Positions 18,601 to 28,090 are shown, counted from the stretch's first letter. The stretch: DNA of 64,000 nt from Meghimatium bilineatum (GCA_034231615.1 CM067322.1:67813354-67877353); one strand, 5' to 3'. Notes: generated by a model from the letters alone, not told the origin. Numbers and translations: made by a program.

Positions 18601-20878
18601 CATTAATTTCCGCTCTAAGTTTGGTTTTTTGATGCGCACGAAATACATTCTACAATAATATAATTCAATCACAGATAACGCTTTCTTGTTTTATCGTGCT
18701 TTTAATTGGCAATTATATTAATACTTTGCCTAACAGAAAATGAAGAGTTGGAGAGAAAAAAAACAATAAACAAATACGAGTTCCGCTCATTGACAGAATA
18801 TATGGTAATTTGTATCGTAAACCCGATTACTTTTAAGGTATCAACAAACAAGTATTGCTACCTTAAAACGAAATTCGTAGTGACTGCTGCGATTAATCCG
18901 TTCAGTACATATAATAATTAATCATGAACCTTTAAAGTGGTTATGAAATAATACACTCATGAAAAATATGAAGCCCATACGCTTAGTTATTACTGTGATA
19001 ATAGACAATATCGGTATTCAACTATTGATGAACTTTCGTAGATATTCCGATATCACATTCAAAACACGTGTTAGCTGACATATTTAGTTATGCATTCATT
19101 GATAACTCTTATATTGATTCTCAAATGCTGGTAGTCTGTGGCAACCTTATCCGTCTCTCTCAAGTCCTCAATTCTGGACATGACAAGAAGAGAAAAAAAG
19201 CCTTGCATCATACACAATATCATAACGTCTTAATTAGAATATCAGTCATAATATGGCACATTTAATTAGAATATCAGTCATAATATGGCACATTTAATTA
19301 GAATATCGGTCATAATATGGCACATTTAATTAGAATATTGGTCATAATATGGCACATTTAATTAGAATATCGATCATAATAAAGCACATTTATTTGTTGT
19401 TTTTTTTTATTCAATGGTACCTCTAGAATGCTCATCTGCTCATTTATTCTCCCCCCCCCCCCCCCGGAACCATAGTCCAAGTTATTTTCAAACGATAAGA
19501 ATCTAATGACTGAGTGACAACAACACCTTTAATATATATATATATATATTTACTTATATCTCTCTTTTACACTTTGCAGTTGATCTTCCGGAAAGTTGCG
19601 GATGTTCGGAAAGAAAAAGAGCTGGCAGAACGACGAAAGAATGACCCACCACTTGATCTTGCAAACAATCACCCTGTCAGAAAACTGATCTCACGTTTCA
19701 GAAAAATTAGTGACACAAAACATGACGTGAAGCATCAAAACCGCCAAGATCTTGAAAAAGGTGGATCGTCTTCAAGCAGTCCGGATTTACAGCACGAGAA
19801 AAGTGGCTCGCGTGTAATTCAGGTTTTAGAGAACACAAAGTCAATAGTCACAAAGCCAGACCCAAAATTAAGCACCAGCCCATCACGATGGGGTAAACTC
19901 CTTGGTGGTTCTACAAGTAAAAGCAGTACTCACACGTCTAGCTCTATTTCAAAAGGAGTAGCCAGTGAAAAAAACATTTCTATGAACGATTTGTCACCAA
20001 CAGTGGAATCTTGGATAAGCGAAACACCAAAAATGTCATCAAAGCCTATGGCTAAATGGGGTCGATTCCTTGCGAAAACGCAGGATCCTATTGAAGAATC
20101 CCCAGAAGAAGTACTACGAACAGGTATACAGAAGACAGACTCCTTAGATAGTATTATATTACGAAGTGATAGTAAAGTAGAGAATCAGGAAGAGAGTGAA
20201 ATGAACAGAGGCAGTCAAACTATGAATACAACTGTGAATACAGATCATTTTATCAATTTTATCAGAGAAACGCGACAAACAGGTTTCGCCAATACAAACT
20301 ACTCAGACACAACAGTAAAGAATGATATGTCTACTGCTGAACAACACATACTGAAATCATTAAATGATCTCAGACTTGACATAAAAGAAGAGATTGACAG
20401 TGTAAGACGGAAAATGAACAGACTAGACGAACAAATAACAGAGGTTCTCCGATTATTTTCTCAGGATTCCACATCTTGTTCTTCTGTATCTATAAACGAT
20501 AATTCTAAATTCAGTTCTGCACAGAATATAGCAACATTGAATAGCACCGAGCCATCTCCTAAAAAATCTATCTCATCTTTGTCTCTACATGAAGAAATTC
20601 TTGGTGCAAGTTCTAGTTTGACCACCGGAACACTTACCACACAAATCACAACCAGTAGTCGAAATCTTCTACAAGCAACGCAACGTCAGCGGCCTTCACC
20701 TCCAAAAAGACTAACAGATTCCCAATCTTCAGGAAAACTAACAACTGCAAGTCTCAATGTAAAAAAAAACAGACGCAGAAAATCATCCAACAGCAGCAAT
20801 GAAAGCTACAAGCAATCCTCTTATACTCCAGATCCGGTGCCAGACAGATTTCAGGGTTCAAGTCAGCCAAATGTTTAA
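10635..20878 (+). CDS. eag: Ether-a-go-go (KCNH1/5-type) potassium channel, 3' half of gene
   Basis: Eag channels are plasma-membrane voltage-gated K+ channels, made as tetramers, that shape membrane excitability. The three exons here (10,635-10,889; 12,793-12,989; 19,580-20,878) encode the end of the C-linker, the cyclic-nucleotide-binding-homology domain, the conserved stretch that follows it, and the cytoplasmic tail. PAS domain, voltage sensor and pore must lie on exons to the left of the window. All three splice acceptors end in AG and both donors start GT. Intron phases (1, then 0) are consistent if one base is missing in the first exon and two opposite one-base errors cancel in the second. 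Those indels break the frame as assembled, but the last exon has 432 intact codons with family-specific motifs. I therefore read this as a working gene with local assembly errors; a recently decayed copy is the alternative. An eag rather than erg or elk assignment rests on [15 protein letters not shown]-, [17 protein letters not shown]- and [17 protein letters not shown]-like stretches. Confidence 0.9.
10890..11660 (+). repeat. 42-bp tandem array beginning at the eag splice donor
   Basis: The first unit starts with the true donor, GTAAGTGTGGTAAAACTAGA at 10,890, and continues ATATATGTCCTTGATGACAT. About eleven further units follow every 42 bp to 11,373, nearly all with GCAAGTGTGG in place of GTAAGTGTGG. 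From there to about 11,660 the units are degenerate, and some regain GTAAGTG (for example near 11,397 and 11,592). The 42-bp period is divisible by three, which yields open frames on both strands that are not genes. The array contains many near-donor sequences, mostly of the weak GC type. Confidence 0.92.
12240..12668 (+). pseudogene. LINE ORF2 3' end (family A)
   Basis: The frame reads [20 protein letters not shown], then a basic stretch, a stop, then [20 protein letters not shown] and finally TTFWKDYII. This is the C-terminal tail of a non-LTR retrotransposon polymerase. Sister copies end in FWKEYVT at 35,345-35,724 (+), 56,940-57,365 (minus) and 60,236-60,378 (+). It is inserted in the intron just before the second eag exon and is followed by (TA)n. 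Confidence 0.65.
12671..12708. repeat. (TA)n microsatellite
   Basis: About 36 bp of TA directly at the 3' end of the LINE fragment. Confidence 0.9.
12793..12989 (+). CDS. eag: eag exon: second half of the cNBD-homology domain
   Basis: Acceptor TTTTGCAG/GTAAAG; donor CACAGG/GTAGGT. The translation gives [20 protein letters not shown], then [22 protein letters not shown], then after frame changes [19 protein letters not shown]. The TYNL segment corresponds to the intrinsic-ligand motif that fills the nucleotide pocket in EAG/ELK channels. An extra G near 12,920 (TTTTGGGAC where TTTTGGAC is expected) and a missing base near 12,980 (CTAGACAC where CTCAGACAC is expected) shift the frame out and back. 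Between them a stop appears only in the wrong frame. Confidence 0.88.
13080..13790. repeat. Degenerate ~40-45-bp minisatellite in the eag intron
   Basis: Repeated units with 'TGGATATATTTGGAAATCTC' and 'TTACATGATACACGTGTG', diverged in length and sequence. At 13,205-13,305 the array is broken by a LINE family B tail (ACCACCAAGACAAGAGACAG then TTGCAGCCAACTTTCGTTGC). No coding content. Confidence 0.75.
13800..13894. repeat. ~40-bp tandem repeat running into the scaffold gap
   Basis: Units with 'CATGACACACATTACACTCTCCGATATCCC', repeated about twice before the N run. The gap probably sits in more of the same repeat. Confidence 0.6.
13895..13994. other. Scaffold gap, exactly 100 N
   Basis: One hundred Ns, the usual placeholder length for a gap of unknown size. 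The true length of this eag intron is therefore unknown. Confidence 0.98.
13995..14400 (-). pseudogene. Penelope-like element remnant, better preserved GIY-YIG domain
   Basis: One minus-strand frame reads [18 protein letters not shown], then [16 protein letters not shown], then CEHLYSIK. This has the full VIY...YIGET-RR-RF-EHL layout of the Penelope-type GIY-YIG nuclease, including the cysteine pair that the copy at 2,000-2,395 has lost. A direct duplication of about 35 bp (14,041-14,106, ATGCTATACAGATGTTCGCA twice) breaks the frame just after EHLYSIK. The left edge is the scaffold gap, so the 3' end of the element is not seen. Confidence 0.65.
14480..15222. repeat. 33-bp minisatellite that switches orientation
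   Basis: The main block (about 14,700-15,222) has some 15 copies of a 33-bp unit, CATATGGTGTAGTATGAACA then TAATGAAATCAAT. At 14,575-14,668 related units stand in the reverse orientation (TTTCATTATGCTCCTGTTTC), and at 14,490-14,570 they are forward again. The switch point at about 14,657-14,676, ATTATGCTCCTGAGCATAAT, is an almost perfect palindrome. The 33-bp period keeps long frames open on both strands, which are not genes. Confidence 0.9.
15223..15569. other. Short AT-rich intronic stretch
   Basis: No recognised feature between the minisatellite and the (AT)n run. Confidence 0.35.
15570..15770. repeat. Long (AT)n run and a duplicated GA-rich block
   Basis: About 95 bp of AT is followed by two copies of a block ending in GAGAGGAGGAACTATGTTAGATGT (to about 15,705 and 15,768), each introduced by TATATATAG and GAGA repeats. 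Confidence 0.9.
15775..16555. other. Non-coding intron stretch, nothing recognised
   Basis: Short open frames on both strands without family resemblance. Confidence 0.35.
16558..19038 (-). mobile_element. Tc1/mariner-IS630 type transposon with long inverted ends
   Basis: About 120 bp at the left end (from CGTTCATCAATAGTTGATCA, 16,558) recurs reverse-complemented at the right end (to 19,038), with blocks such as GTATGGGCTTCATATTTT and GGTTATGAAATAA shared. Both ends abut TA (16,556-16,557 and 19,039-19,040), the target of this superfamily. A decayed transposase lies inside on the minus strand. The 2.48-kb element sits in the eag intron before the last exon. Confidence 0.7.
17150..18347 (-). 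pseudogene. DDE transposase remnant (DDE_3-like)
   Basis: The start is the ATG at 18,347 ([20 protein letters not shown]). A helix-turn-helix-like segment, [19 protein letters not shown], lies near 18,240-18,180. Farther along are RLITVHAG (about 17,725), [14 protein letters not shown] (about 17,620-17,660), [10 protein letters not shown] (about 17,530-17,560), and [17 protein letters not shown] (about 17,275-17,315). The order HTH, VHAG, DYHxEMN, DNAxYH, LNPIExxW is that of the eukaryotic IS630/Tc1-like transposases. Several frameshifts and stops, one replacing the E of LNPIE, make it inactive. A related long-TIR subfamily is more likely than classic short-TIR mariner. Confidence 0.65.
19225..19392. 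repeat. 32-bp minisatellite, five copies
   Basis: The unit is TAATTAGAATATCAGTCATA then ATATGGCACATT, with small changes. It lies about 190 bp upstream of the last eag exon and is unrelated in sequence to that splice site. Confidence 0.9.
19580..20878 (+). CDS. eag: eag last exon: post-cNBD region, cytoplasmic tail, coiled coil
   Basis: Acceptor CTTTGCAG/TTGATC; stop TAA at 20,876-20,878; 432 codons with no break. It opens with [20 protein letters not shown], which follows the cNBD-homology domain in eag channels and precedes the part that holds C-terminal calmodulin sites in mammals. It then has [12 protein letters not shown]. The tail is Ser/Thr-rich and carries two similar short motifs, SRWGKLLGG (about 19,885) and AKWGRFLAK (about 20,050). 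A coiled coil, [20 protein letters not shown] then [13 protein letters not shown] (about 20,350-20,462), fits the tetramerising coil near the C terminus of eag. The end is basic (KKNRRRKSS) and proline-containing. The long single last exon is usual for invertebrate eag. Confidence 0.93.
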   Translation: MIFRKVADVRKEKELAERRKNDPPLDLANNHPVRKLISRFRKISDTKHDVKHQNRQDLEKGGSSSSSPDLQHEKSGSRVIQVLENTKSIVTKPDPKLSTSPSRWGKLLGGSTSKSSTHTSSSISKGVASEKNISMNDLSPTVESWISETPKMSSKPMAKWGRFLAKTQDPIEESPEEVLRTGIQKTDSLDSIILRSDSKVENQEESEMNRGSQTMNTTVNTDHFINFIRETRQTGFANTNYSDTTVKNDMSTAEQHILKSLNDLRLDIKEEIDSVRRKMNRLDEQITEVLRLFSQDSTSCSSVSINDNSKFSSAQNIATLNSTEPSPKKSISSLSLHEEILGASSSLTTGTLTTQITTSSRNLLQATQRQRPSPPKRLTDSQSSGKLTTASLNVKKNRRRKSSNSSNESYKQSSYTPDPVPDRFQGSSQPNV

Positions 20879-21500
20879 GACAACAACTGGACATATTTCT
20901 TCCAAACAGCGAACTGTTGCGTGTTATCAACTTTGTCTACATCTGCAAATATACAGTACGTAATGTACATTGAACGTGCATGGTTATTTATTATACAAAC
21001 AGTTATAATTAATTGTACGTTAACTGGTTCACTTTGTGAAGCCTATCATTCAGCGTGTTTTTTTTTCTTTAATTGTCGTTAAGACAATTGATATACAATT
21101 ATACTAATTTATACAAAGATTCGTCTAAAAACCGACAAAACTACGAAATGACACTGTGAATTATGTAATGATACATTGCAAATTGTATATAAAATGAACA
21201 GTACAGTATTGATATTAATAGTTTTGACATCAGTTTTTGGATACTGATGATCAAATATTCTATAAACTTGACTTCTTGATCAAATATTCTATAAACTTGA
21301 CTTCTCTTCTATGACTTATGACCAACATTTATGGCAGCTTGTAAATTAATGTATGTATATTACGGTATATGCTTCCAAGTGGTACATTTAAATGAAATGG
21401 TTATTATTAAATTGTATCTCTTGTTTTTGTTTTATTTTACCAAATACATCATATGCAAAAATAATTAATTACCTAAATAAAGAGCATTACATATGTTTTG
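20879..21500 (+). other. eag: Probable eag 3' untranslated region
   Basis: AT-rich sequence after the stop, with a canonical AATAAA at 21,476-21,481. A short direct repeat, ATCAAATATTCTATAAACTT, is duplicated at about 21,250 and 21,280. The cleavage site is inferred to lie at about 21,495-21,510. Confidence 0.55.
21476..21481 (+). promoter_or_regulatory. eag: Candidate polyadenylation signal AATAAA
   Basis: First clear AATAAA hexamer on + in the 600 bp after the eag stop codon. Cleavage would follow 10-30 bp later. Confidence 0.5.
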
Positions 21501-21509
21501 GATTTTAGA

Positions 21510-21995
21510 ATTGTGATGTACTTAAAAAGTTCCTGTTCACGCAGAAGTATTAATGGATACGCATGTCTGTTATACCTGTATTTTACAGAGTAATTTAATT
21601 ACTTGTATTTTTACGACAATCGAGTTGGTGATAATTTTAGTCTCTAAATGTTTCATTTTTTCCCTAAATCTGCTTATTTTAGCCATTTAAGATTTTATGA
21701 TATATAATTATATTTATGTTGCCAAAAATGAAATGAGATTGATGGTAGTTGATTTGATGATTGTTACTTTATGATAATTGATTGATGATAGTTGATTGTT
21801 GAGTTTTTACATTTTTACTAGCGTTGACATGTGTTTAATTTGGGGAAGTGGTGCGCTGTTCGTCCATCATTCTCTCTCTTCCTCTCTCTCTATCTCTCTC
21901 TCTCTGCCTAATTAAGTCATATTCCAGTGCAAAGATAATTCAAGACGATTGGTCGTGTACCAGGATACTATAAATGGCTAAACTGGTCTACTTAT
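21510..21995. other. Intergenic AT-rich stretch with (CT)n
   Basis: It holds a CT-rich simple repeat at about 21,871-21,906 and nothing else recognised. Confidence 0.4.
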
Positions 21996-21999
21996 CTCT

Positions 22000-22430
22000 C
22001 AATGCCCTTTGAGTGCCGCGCCACTCTGCTGGCAAGTGCCTTCCAGCATGTTGAATATCAGATGTATCATCTACGCTGTTCTCCATATCCACATATGCAC
22101 ACGTTGATATGCGATCCACGTCTGCACATGGTCGGGCATACAAACTCCGAATTTTCATCCGGGTTGGTCCCTAGGTTACACTCACCTGGTTTGACCGGAT
22201 TGTCAAAGAAGTTACCGGGATATGGCCGCTGTCACAAGCTGACTTCTACTGAAGACCAGAGGTGAGAGGTGAGCGCCAAGGAAGTGAGGACTACTCCTTA
22301 AGAGTATGACAATCTCAGCGTGGTACTCCCATGCCACCCTGACACCCCATACACCCCCTGTAGCGAGATTACACAGTACACAGATACATCTGTGGTTGGC
22401 TAAGTGGCAACACTAACATGCAATATTACA
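22000..22430. other. GC-richer block, possible interspersed repeat
   Basis: Base composition differs sharply from its surroundings, which suggests a transposon fragment. An 87-codon open frame on + has no family resemblance. I cannot classify it. Confidence 0.3.
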
Positions 22431-22839
22431 ACGACGATATATATATATATATATAGTGTCATGGGGAGCAGACATGAACGCTGGAGAAACATCAAACATC
22501 TTACAATGTATCTTCAGTACCGATTCATAATGTACCAAAATAAAACAATGAATCATGTAAAAGATTACTAATGTTATTATGGGATGATCACAGGCAATAA
22601 TTACATGCACTGTTTACTTTGATACTTTGTGGTTAAAGTGCAAAATGCATCAGTTATAAGAAAAATAGATACACTTCTAGTTATAAAATGCATGGTAACA
22701 GTTATTTGGGGGGGGGGGAGTTAATTGACACCTAAAAGGAAGTCATACTTTTTTAATGTTATCAAAATACATTCAGTACGTGATAGTGTAGGCTTTACCA
22801 TGTGAGTATTAGAGAGATATAAGATAGTTAGTTAGCTAA

Positions 22840-24335
22840 TTAGTAGTCGGATCATCATCACTGGAAACTGGACAAGTCCATAGTTGCTCAGATCTCTCCC
22901 TGAATGTATCCGCCATTACACATCTGCTAACAGTACCGGTTCTCTGTTGGTTGACTATTATTCTTCTGATTCCTCCAAAACATGCACTTCTAGCAACATC
23001 GCATTTCAAAAACTGTTCTCTAATTCTGGTCATCACAAAGGAATCATCATTAGCACTAGTCTCAATCTCGTGTGCTACATCTCTTATGAAATTAAAAACG
23101 TCAGCTCAATTCATTGCCCCATCGCTATGTGCCACAATCACGCATGACGCCAGATATATTCTCTTTCATTACGTCGAACACCCACATCTCCCGGCACGAA
23201 AATAAATATAACTACTTTCAATCTCGCCTTTCTCAAGGCCTCAATCCACTGTTCACGAAGGACACCCACTTTTATCTTCCTAATCATACTCATAGAGTCA
23301 ATCAAGGTGCAGACCTGCGTTACCATCTGTGTGCGTAGCCACTCAAATGCCCTGGTCACCACCATAATCTTGATGGTCATGCTACTCGTAGTCGCAGCAA
23401 AGGCCCAACTCTCATCCGTGGTCGTTTTACCTGGTTGTTTTACATGCGCACTTACTACAAGTGTTATTACTACTCTCAAATAAGTTTCGAAATCTCTGGG
23501 TAGACCTATCCACTCCGCACCTGCTGCCACATCTTGCAATATGCACACACTTTCTACGAAATCATTAGCACGTCACATCCACGACTTCCCTCTCTTAAGC
23601 CTGCTACCTTTATCTTTCTGTATTTCGGAATGCAATGGGTGTTCCTTGTCTGCATGTATTTGAAGGTACGCCCGTGAACGGAAAAATTGTAACCTAAACT
23701 CTGCCGTTGGACAGTCGATTAGCTACCGCATAGCTCTTACGTTCTTGTCGATGTGTCTCTTGTGCGCAAAAGAATGATACGCATTGCTGCATTCTGGATG
23801 CATTCTGTCGATCTGAGTTTGGCTAAGAGTCAGAATTGCCAGTGCATATTCCACCACAGCCATCATCAAAGCTTAGTACAAAAGAAACAACCTCTGTTCA
23901 CACTGCGCAGCAGCCATAACCTTCATTGTTGCTAAGCCTTTGCCTGCCCATATGATAACGTGGTCAACATGTTCCCTGAAACTCAGACTTCGTTCAAACA
24001 AGACACCCAGGTATCTCATTGTGCTGGTTCTTTCTAACATGTCCCCGGCCAATGAAACAAGTGGCATGGGTGTTTTTACCATGTGATTGTTCAAGGAAAA
24101 CCAAGTTACAAATGCATTGAAAGGATTTACCACTGCTCCCGTATCTCTACAGCAATTCTTCAGTCTGCCCAGCTCCCCCTGTAGTTCCACGACGCACTCT
24201 TTCTCGATTTCTGCCCTGCCTATACACCAGGATGTCATCATCGTACGACATCGTTCTGCCATGTCATTTGATTGGTAGTGATGTGTACTGTGTATACATT
24301 GAAAAACACAAGAGATAGAGGCAATCCATATAGCT
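22840..24335 (-). pseudogene. LINE reverse transcriptase plus RNase H, minus strand
   Basis: Going down the minus strand: GLPLSLVFFNVYT (about 24,325), SYDDDILVYRQGRN (about 24,240, the Y-x-DD region), ELQGELGRLKNCCRDTGAVV and TMRYLGVLFERSLSFREHV (about 24,180-23,960), then VMAAAQCEQRL. The RNase H part follows at 23,548-23,140: TTSSMTIKIMVVTRAFEWL, LIDSMSMIRKI and FIFVPGDVGVRRNERE. In the last motif the usual PGHAG histidine is an aspartate, so the RNase H active site is damaged. Frameshifts split the copy into several frames. A (GAT)n tail lies near 22,853. The architecture is Jockey/R1-like, and the copy is 5' truncated inside the RT. Confidence 0.72.
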
Positions 24336-24416
24336 ATAACATATACTGCGCGATAGTGTAGGCGTTACAGTATGAGTGTTAGAGTGCTATAAGATATACT
24401 ACGTGATAGTGTAGAC

Positions 24417-25172
24417 CATAGGTTCCCAAAGGGGCCATAATGCCCCCTAGTGGGCACTGAAGTCTTCTGGGGGGGTGGGATGATTGTCGGTTCAGGAGTA
24501 ATTGTGGGGGAGGGATGGAGGCGGTTATGCAATAAATCAATAATATATGTTTAAAAATTACTGTTTGTTCTTTTGCGATTACATAATCATTTAGAATATT
24601 TAAATTCTGCATTTTAATTAATCTCATTCCCGTCTTGCACGATCAATTTTTACGCAATTTTCTATTTCAATTATTTAATTATATGAAAATTTACAATATC
24701 TGACAGAAATAGAAATTAATTTTTTATGTCAATGAGAAAAATGTGCATGCATATATGTGTGTATAGTAGGCTATGTTGACAATGGCAAATATATTCGTTA
24801 TTTCAATCTAAAATCTAGATAAAATATATAAAAATCACTTTTCTCATTGATTTGTACCAAAATAAATCCCATTTTATATAATTTAATATTGAGAGTAAAA
24901 TTAATAATGGAAAGATAGAAATAGAATCGTAAATATTAGTTCACCTAGTTAATACCAACTTTTATTGCTAACCAAATGGAAAAGACAACATATAATATTC
25001 GAAACGTATTATACTTCTTTCAGTGATTATGTTTTGTAGATTTTCTGAATATATTGTGATTATAACTGTGTTGAAGAGAAAGTACATCATATAATGAGGA
25101 GTGGGTGAGTTGGTTTAGAACATTTATATCTTGCAAAGTGGGCGATGGCCTGAAAGTGTTTGGGAACCTATG
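24417..25172. mobile_element. hAT-like MITE, 756 bp, perfect ends
   Basis: It starts CATAGGTTCCCAAA and ends TTTGGGAACCTATG, a perfect 14-bp inverted repeat. It is flanked on both sides by the 8-bp direct repeat GTGTAGAC (24,409-24,416 and 25,173-25,180). There is no coding content. An 8-bp duplication with GGTTCCCAA-type ends is the hAT signature. It is inserted in a unit of the 52-bp tandem repeat. Confidence 0.88.
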
Positions 25173-25625
25173 GTGTAGACGTTACCATATGAATATTAGA
25201 GAGCTATACGATATACTACGTGATAGTGTAGACGTTACCGTAAGAGTATGAGAGAGCTATACGATAAACATAACATAGTATTAGAGAACTAGGAGATAGG
25301 CACAACATATTATTAGAGTTCCCTTATCCATGAATTTTTAGGTTTTTTGGGGAACATAGTGTTAGGTCGAATAGCCCATATTTATTATGCATCTTCTCCA
25401 CATGAACATTTGGCGGAACGAGAAAATAGATAAAGGCAAAAAAAAAATACTATTGAGTTTGTGAACGTGGGCTGTTTTATTTTCTTTGACTTTATGTAAT
25501 ATAAATCATTAGCCTGTAACTCTCTTATCGCTTAGTGCAGCAACAAAATACGACACTTGTCTTTGTTCTTTCCATATTTTGGATTTTTACCATATATTAT
25601 TTTCCATGAAGTCCGGCTCAGTGTT

Positions 25626-25780
25626 TGTCCACGTTTATTATTCCTAGGTGGTCGACGTTGATTATTCCTAGGTGGTCCACATTTATTATTCCTAGGTGGT
25701 CGACGTTTATTATTCCTAGGTGGTCCACATTTATTATTCCTAGGTGGTCCGCGTTTATTATTCCTAGTGGTCGACGTTCA
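25626..25780. repeat. 24-bp minisatellite, six copies
   Basis: The unit is TATTATTCCTAGGTGGTCGA then CGTT, with CGAC/CCAC variants. It contains an AvrII-like palindrome, CCTAGG, in each copy. It is open on both strands because 24 is divisible by three; I do not call it a gene. Confidence 0.92.
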
Positions 25781-26337
25781 AGCTTTTCATTTCTTGTCGA
25801 CGTTAGAGAACTTCTCATTAGTATCCATAAGCAATCCATCAATATCGTCTTTTCTTATTTTTGATAACCGAGAACAGATATGCGTTTTGTCACCATTTTT
25901 CTTTGTGTCAGTGACTCGATAAATCCGATTTCGGTTCTAGTTGCAACGTTGATATTCACAACATATTCTGTTCTGTCATTCTTCATCATTCTCATTCATG
26001 CTGTAGGTGGAACATCACATAGCTGCGCTCTTTGTTAATCTTAGATTTGCTGCCCGCCCAGCCAAAAGCAATACACAGGAAGCCTATAACCGAAATAAAG
26101 ATAGTTTACATAAAGTAGGAAAGCGCAGAACGTGTCTAGGAGCCAAAATTTCAGATATCAGCGCTGTCTGCTGCTGCATTGCGATGTCATTATATATCCC
26201 TTCAGAACCAAATATGGGACATAGGATAGAAACTAGAACTCTCTGAGTGATGTAATGCTACTATTTGTGGTTCTTGTATGTTTTTGAGACCTATACTCTT
26301 ACCCTCTTTTGATCGTTGTTCTGCGAAAAGTGTAGCC

Positions 26338-26383
<46 letters not shown>

Positions 26384-26395
26384 GTTCTCTCTTTC
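26338..26395. repeat. (CT)n microsatellite
   Basis: About 40 bp of CT repeat with a TTTCCCGTTCTCTCTTTC edge. Confidence 0.9.
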
Positions 26396-26509
26396 TTGCC
26401 ATCTAGCATCTATTTTAAAGATTGTAGTAATTTTCTATTTTCAATCATTATAATTGCATATCCGATATAAGTCTACATTTTCTTATTGTTGTAGAAACTA
26501 GGTTACATG

Positions 26510-26985
26510 TGTGTGTGTGTCCGTGTGTTCGTCCATCACAGGTGACGATGACCATTTGCTACATCCACTTTTGAAAATTGTTAGAATTATGTCCATGTCT
26601 AATAATTCGATGATTGCTAAAAAGCCATATTCGAGCTGTAAATGTTCTTGGACAGTGCAGGCATGGACTGACCAATGTAGACGGATTTTGGTCTATCCGT
26701 TGCTTTCTAGCAACTCTTGCTGCATTTCTCTTCTTTTAACAAGATGATGCGTTCTTTTTGTGAAAGAGTCAGTGTTGAGGAGTGTGCATATACGAGTCAT
26801 ACTCCTAGAGTGGGAAAACCTTTTTCCTTTGTATACATTCTCGTGGATGTGGAAATGACTTGCACTGGGGCTTTTATTACAGTGAGGAAGAGTTGTGCAA
26901 AGCGTCGGCCTCACTCTCTTGTCGGACCTCATTTGAAACCAGTGGCAAAACGAATGGAGACGACACTATAAAGATTACATAAATT
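26510..26985. repeat. Unclassified interspersed repeat
   Basis: The first 60 bp (TGTTCGTCCATCACAGGTGA then TGACCATTTGCTACATCCAC) recur at 54,218-54,277, so at least this part is a dispersed repeat. The rest is non-coding and unrecognised. Confidence 0.4.
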
Positions 26986-26989
26986 GTAT

Positions 26990-28090
26990 TATCAGCTCCG
27001 TCTGCTGATGCATTGCAAATAGTCTGAAGATATATGACAACATGGTATGCTTTTTTAGTCTACATGAAATGGCAAACTCATTTCTTTCTCCGCATTTCCT
27101 TTTGCGCTCGTTCTCAGACTCCTGCTGACTGGTAGCAGAATATAATTTGGAAGAAAAATGCGTTATGTAATGTTTAACAGCTTGTCTGCTATCTTTACAC
27201 ATCCGGACTTCACACATCGGACTTCGGCATTGCCTGTACGTCTCTTAGACATATGGGATAAGCAATCAACACCACTACAAAATTCCATAGCCACCTTTAA
27301 CAACATCCATGGAAGTCCACAGTATACGAGCACTTTGCATCCATTTTGGGGTCCTGCGACACACAGGCGCACTACACTCTAATAACATAACAATGTATAT
27401 GAAAACAGTTATATTTAGAAGACTCTTCGAAAATAGTGTGTTTGGTGATGTCACAGCATTTGAGTGGACTGAGTACTCGTACTCAGCCTTGTGAACATCG
27501 GTAATAATCCTTCTAAAGTGACGCTATTTGACGTTTACCGTAATTTTCATATGTCATATTGTGTATACTATGTTTCGACAGGAAAAGTGCAATAGCGACA
27601 CTTTTTAAGTACGTTTGTCATTAGTTTACAGAACTATATTGTCGAGGAACTGGCCTGGCTATGTCCCCTTTCTGTACCGTTGAGGAATATTCCAGACACA
27701 AATATGACTAATTTGTTACATTTGGACACATCACCCCAGTTGTACTGTGTAGTCGTAGTCGACTAAGATGGACGAGCAACATCATTAGAGTCATGCATGC
27801 ATCATGCTTGCAGAGAACATAACCAGGTAATTCCATAGCAAATACGATATACACAGGTCCTTCGAATGGTTACTCTTTTGAATCAGACCTCTCAATTCTA
27901 GTCATAACTTTTAACCTCATGAAAATAAGGCAAGTATCCTGATCACATGTCCACAGATAAACAGTTCATTGTACACAGTAGTTGAGAAATAAAGCAGCTG
28001 CACAATACCAGCGAAGGGTAGACAATTAATAAGATTTACGGGCTGAAGTAGTCGATGATCATTTTTGCGCAACTTATGTCACCACTCATT
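26990..28090. other. Intergenic stretch, nothing recognised
   Basis: Short open frames at 27,158-27,382 look vaguely like transposon coding remnants but show no motif I can name. Confidence 0.3.

Larger units (their letters stand above)
22770..25300. repeat. ~52-bp tandem repeat split by two transposon insertions
   Basis: Units with CGTGATAGTGTAGACGTTAC and 'ATATGAGTATTAGAGAGCTATA' occur at about 22,778, 24,350, 24,402 (broken), 25,173 and 25,215. A minus-strand LINE (22,840-24,335) and a hAT-like MITE (24,417-25,172) separate them, so the array predates both insertions. Confidence 0.75.

Noticed and set aside
25618-25864. Overlapping open frames with IIPRWSTF-type repeats
   Set aside because: 24-bp minisatellite.
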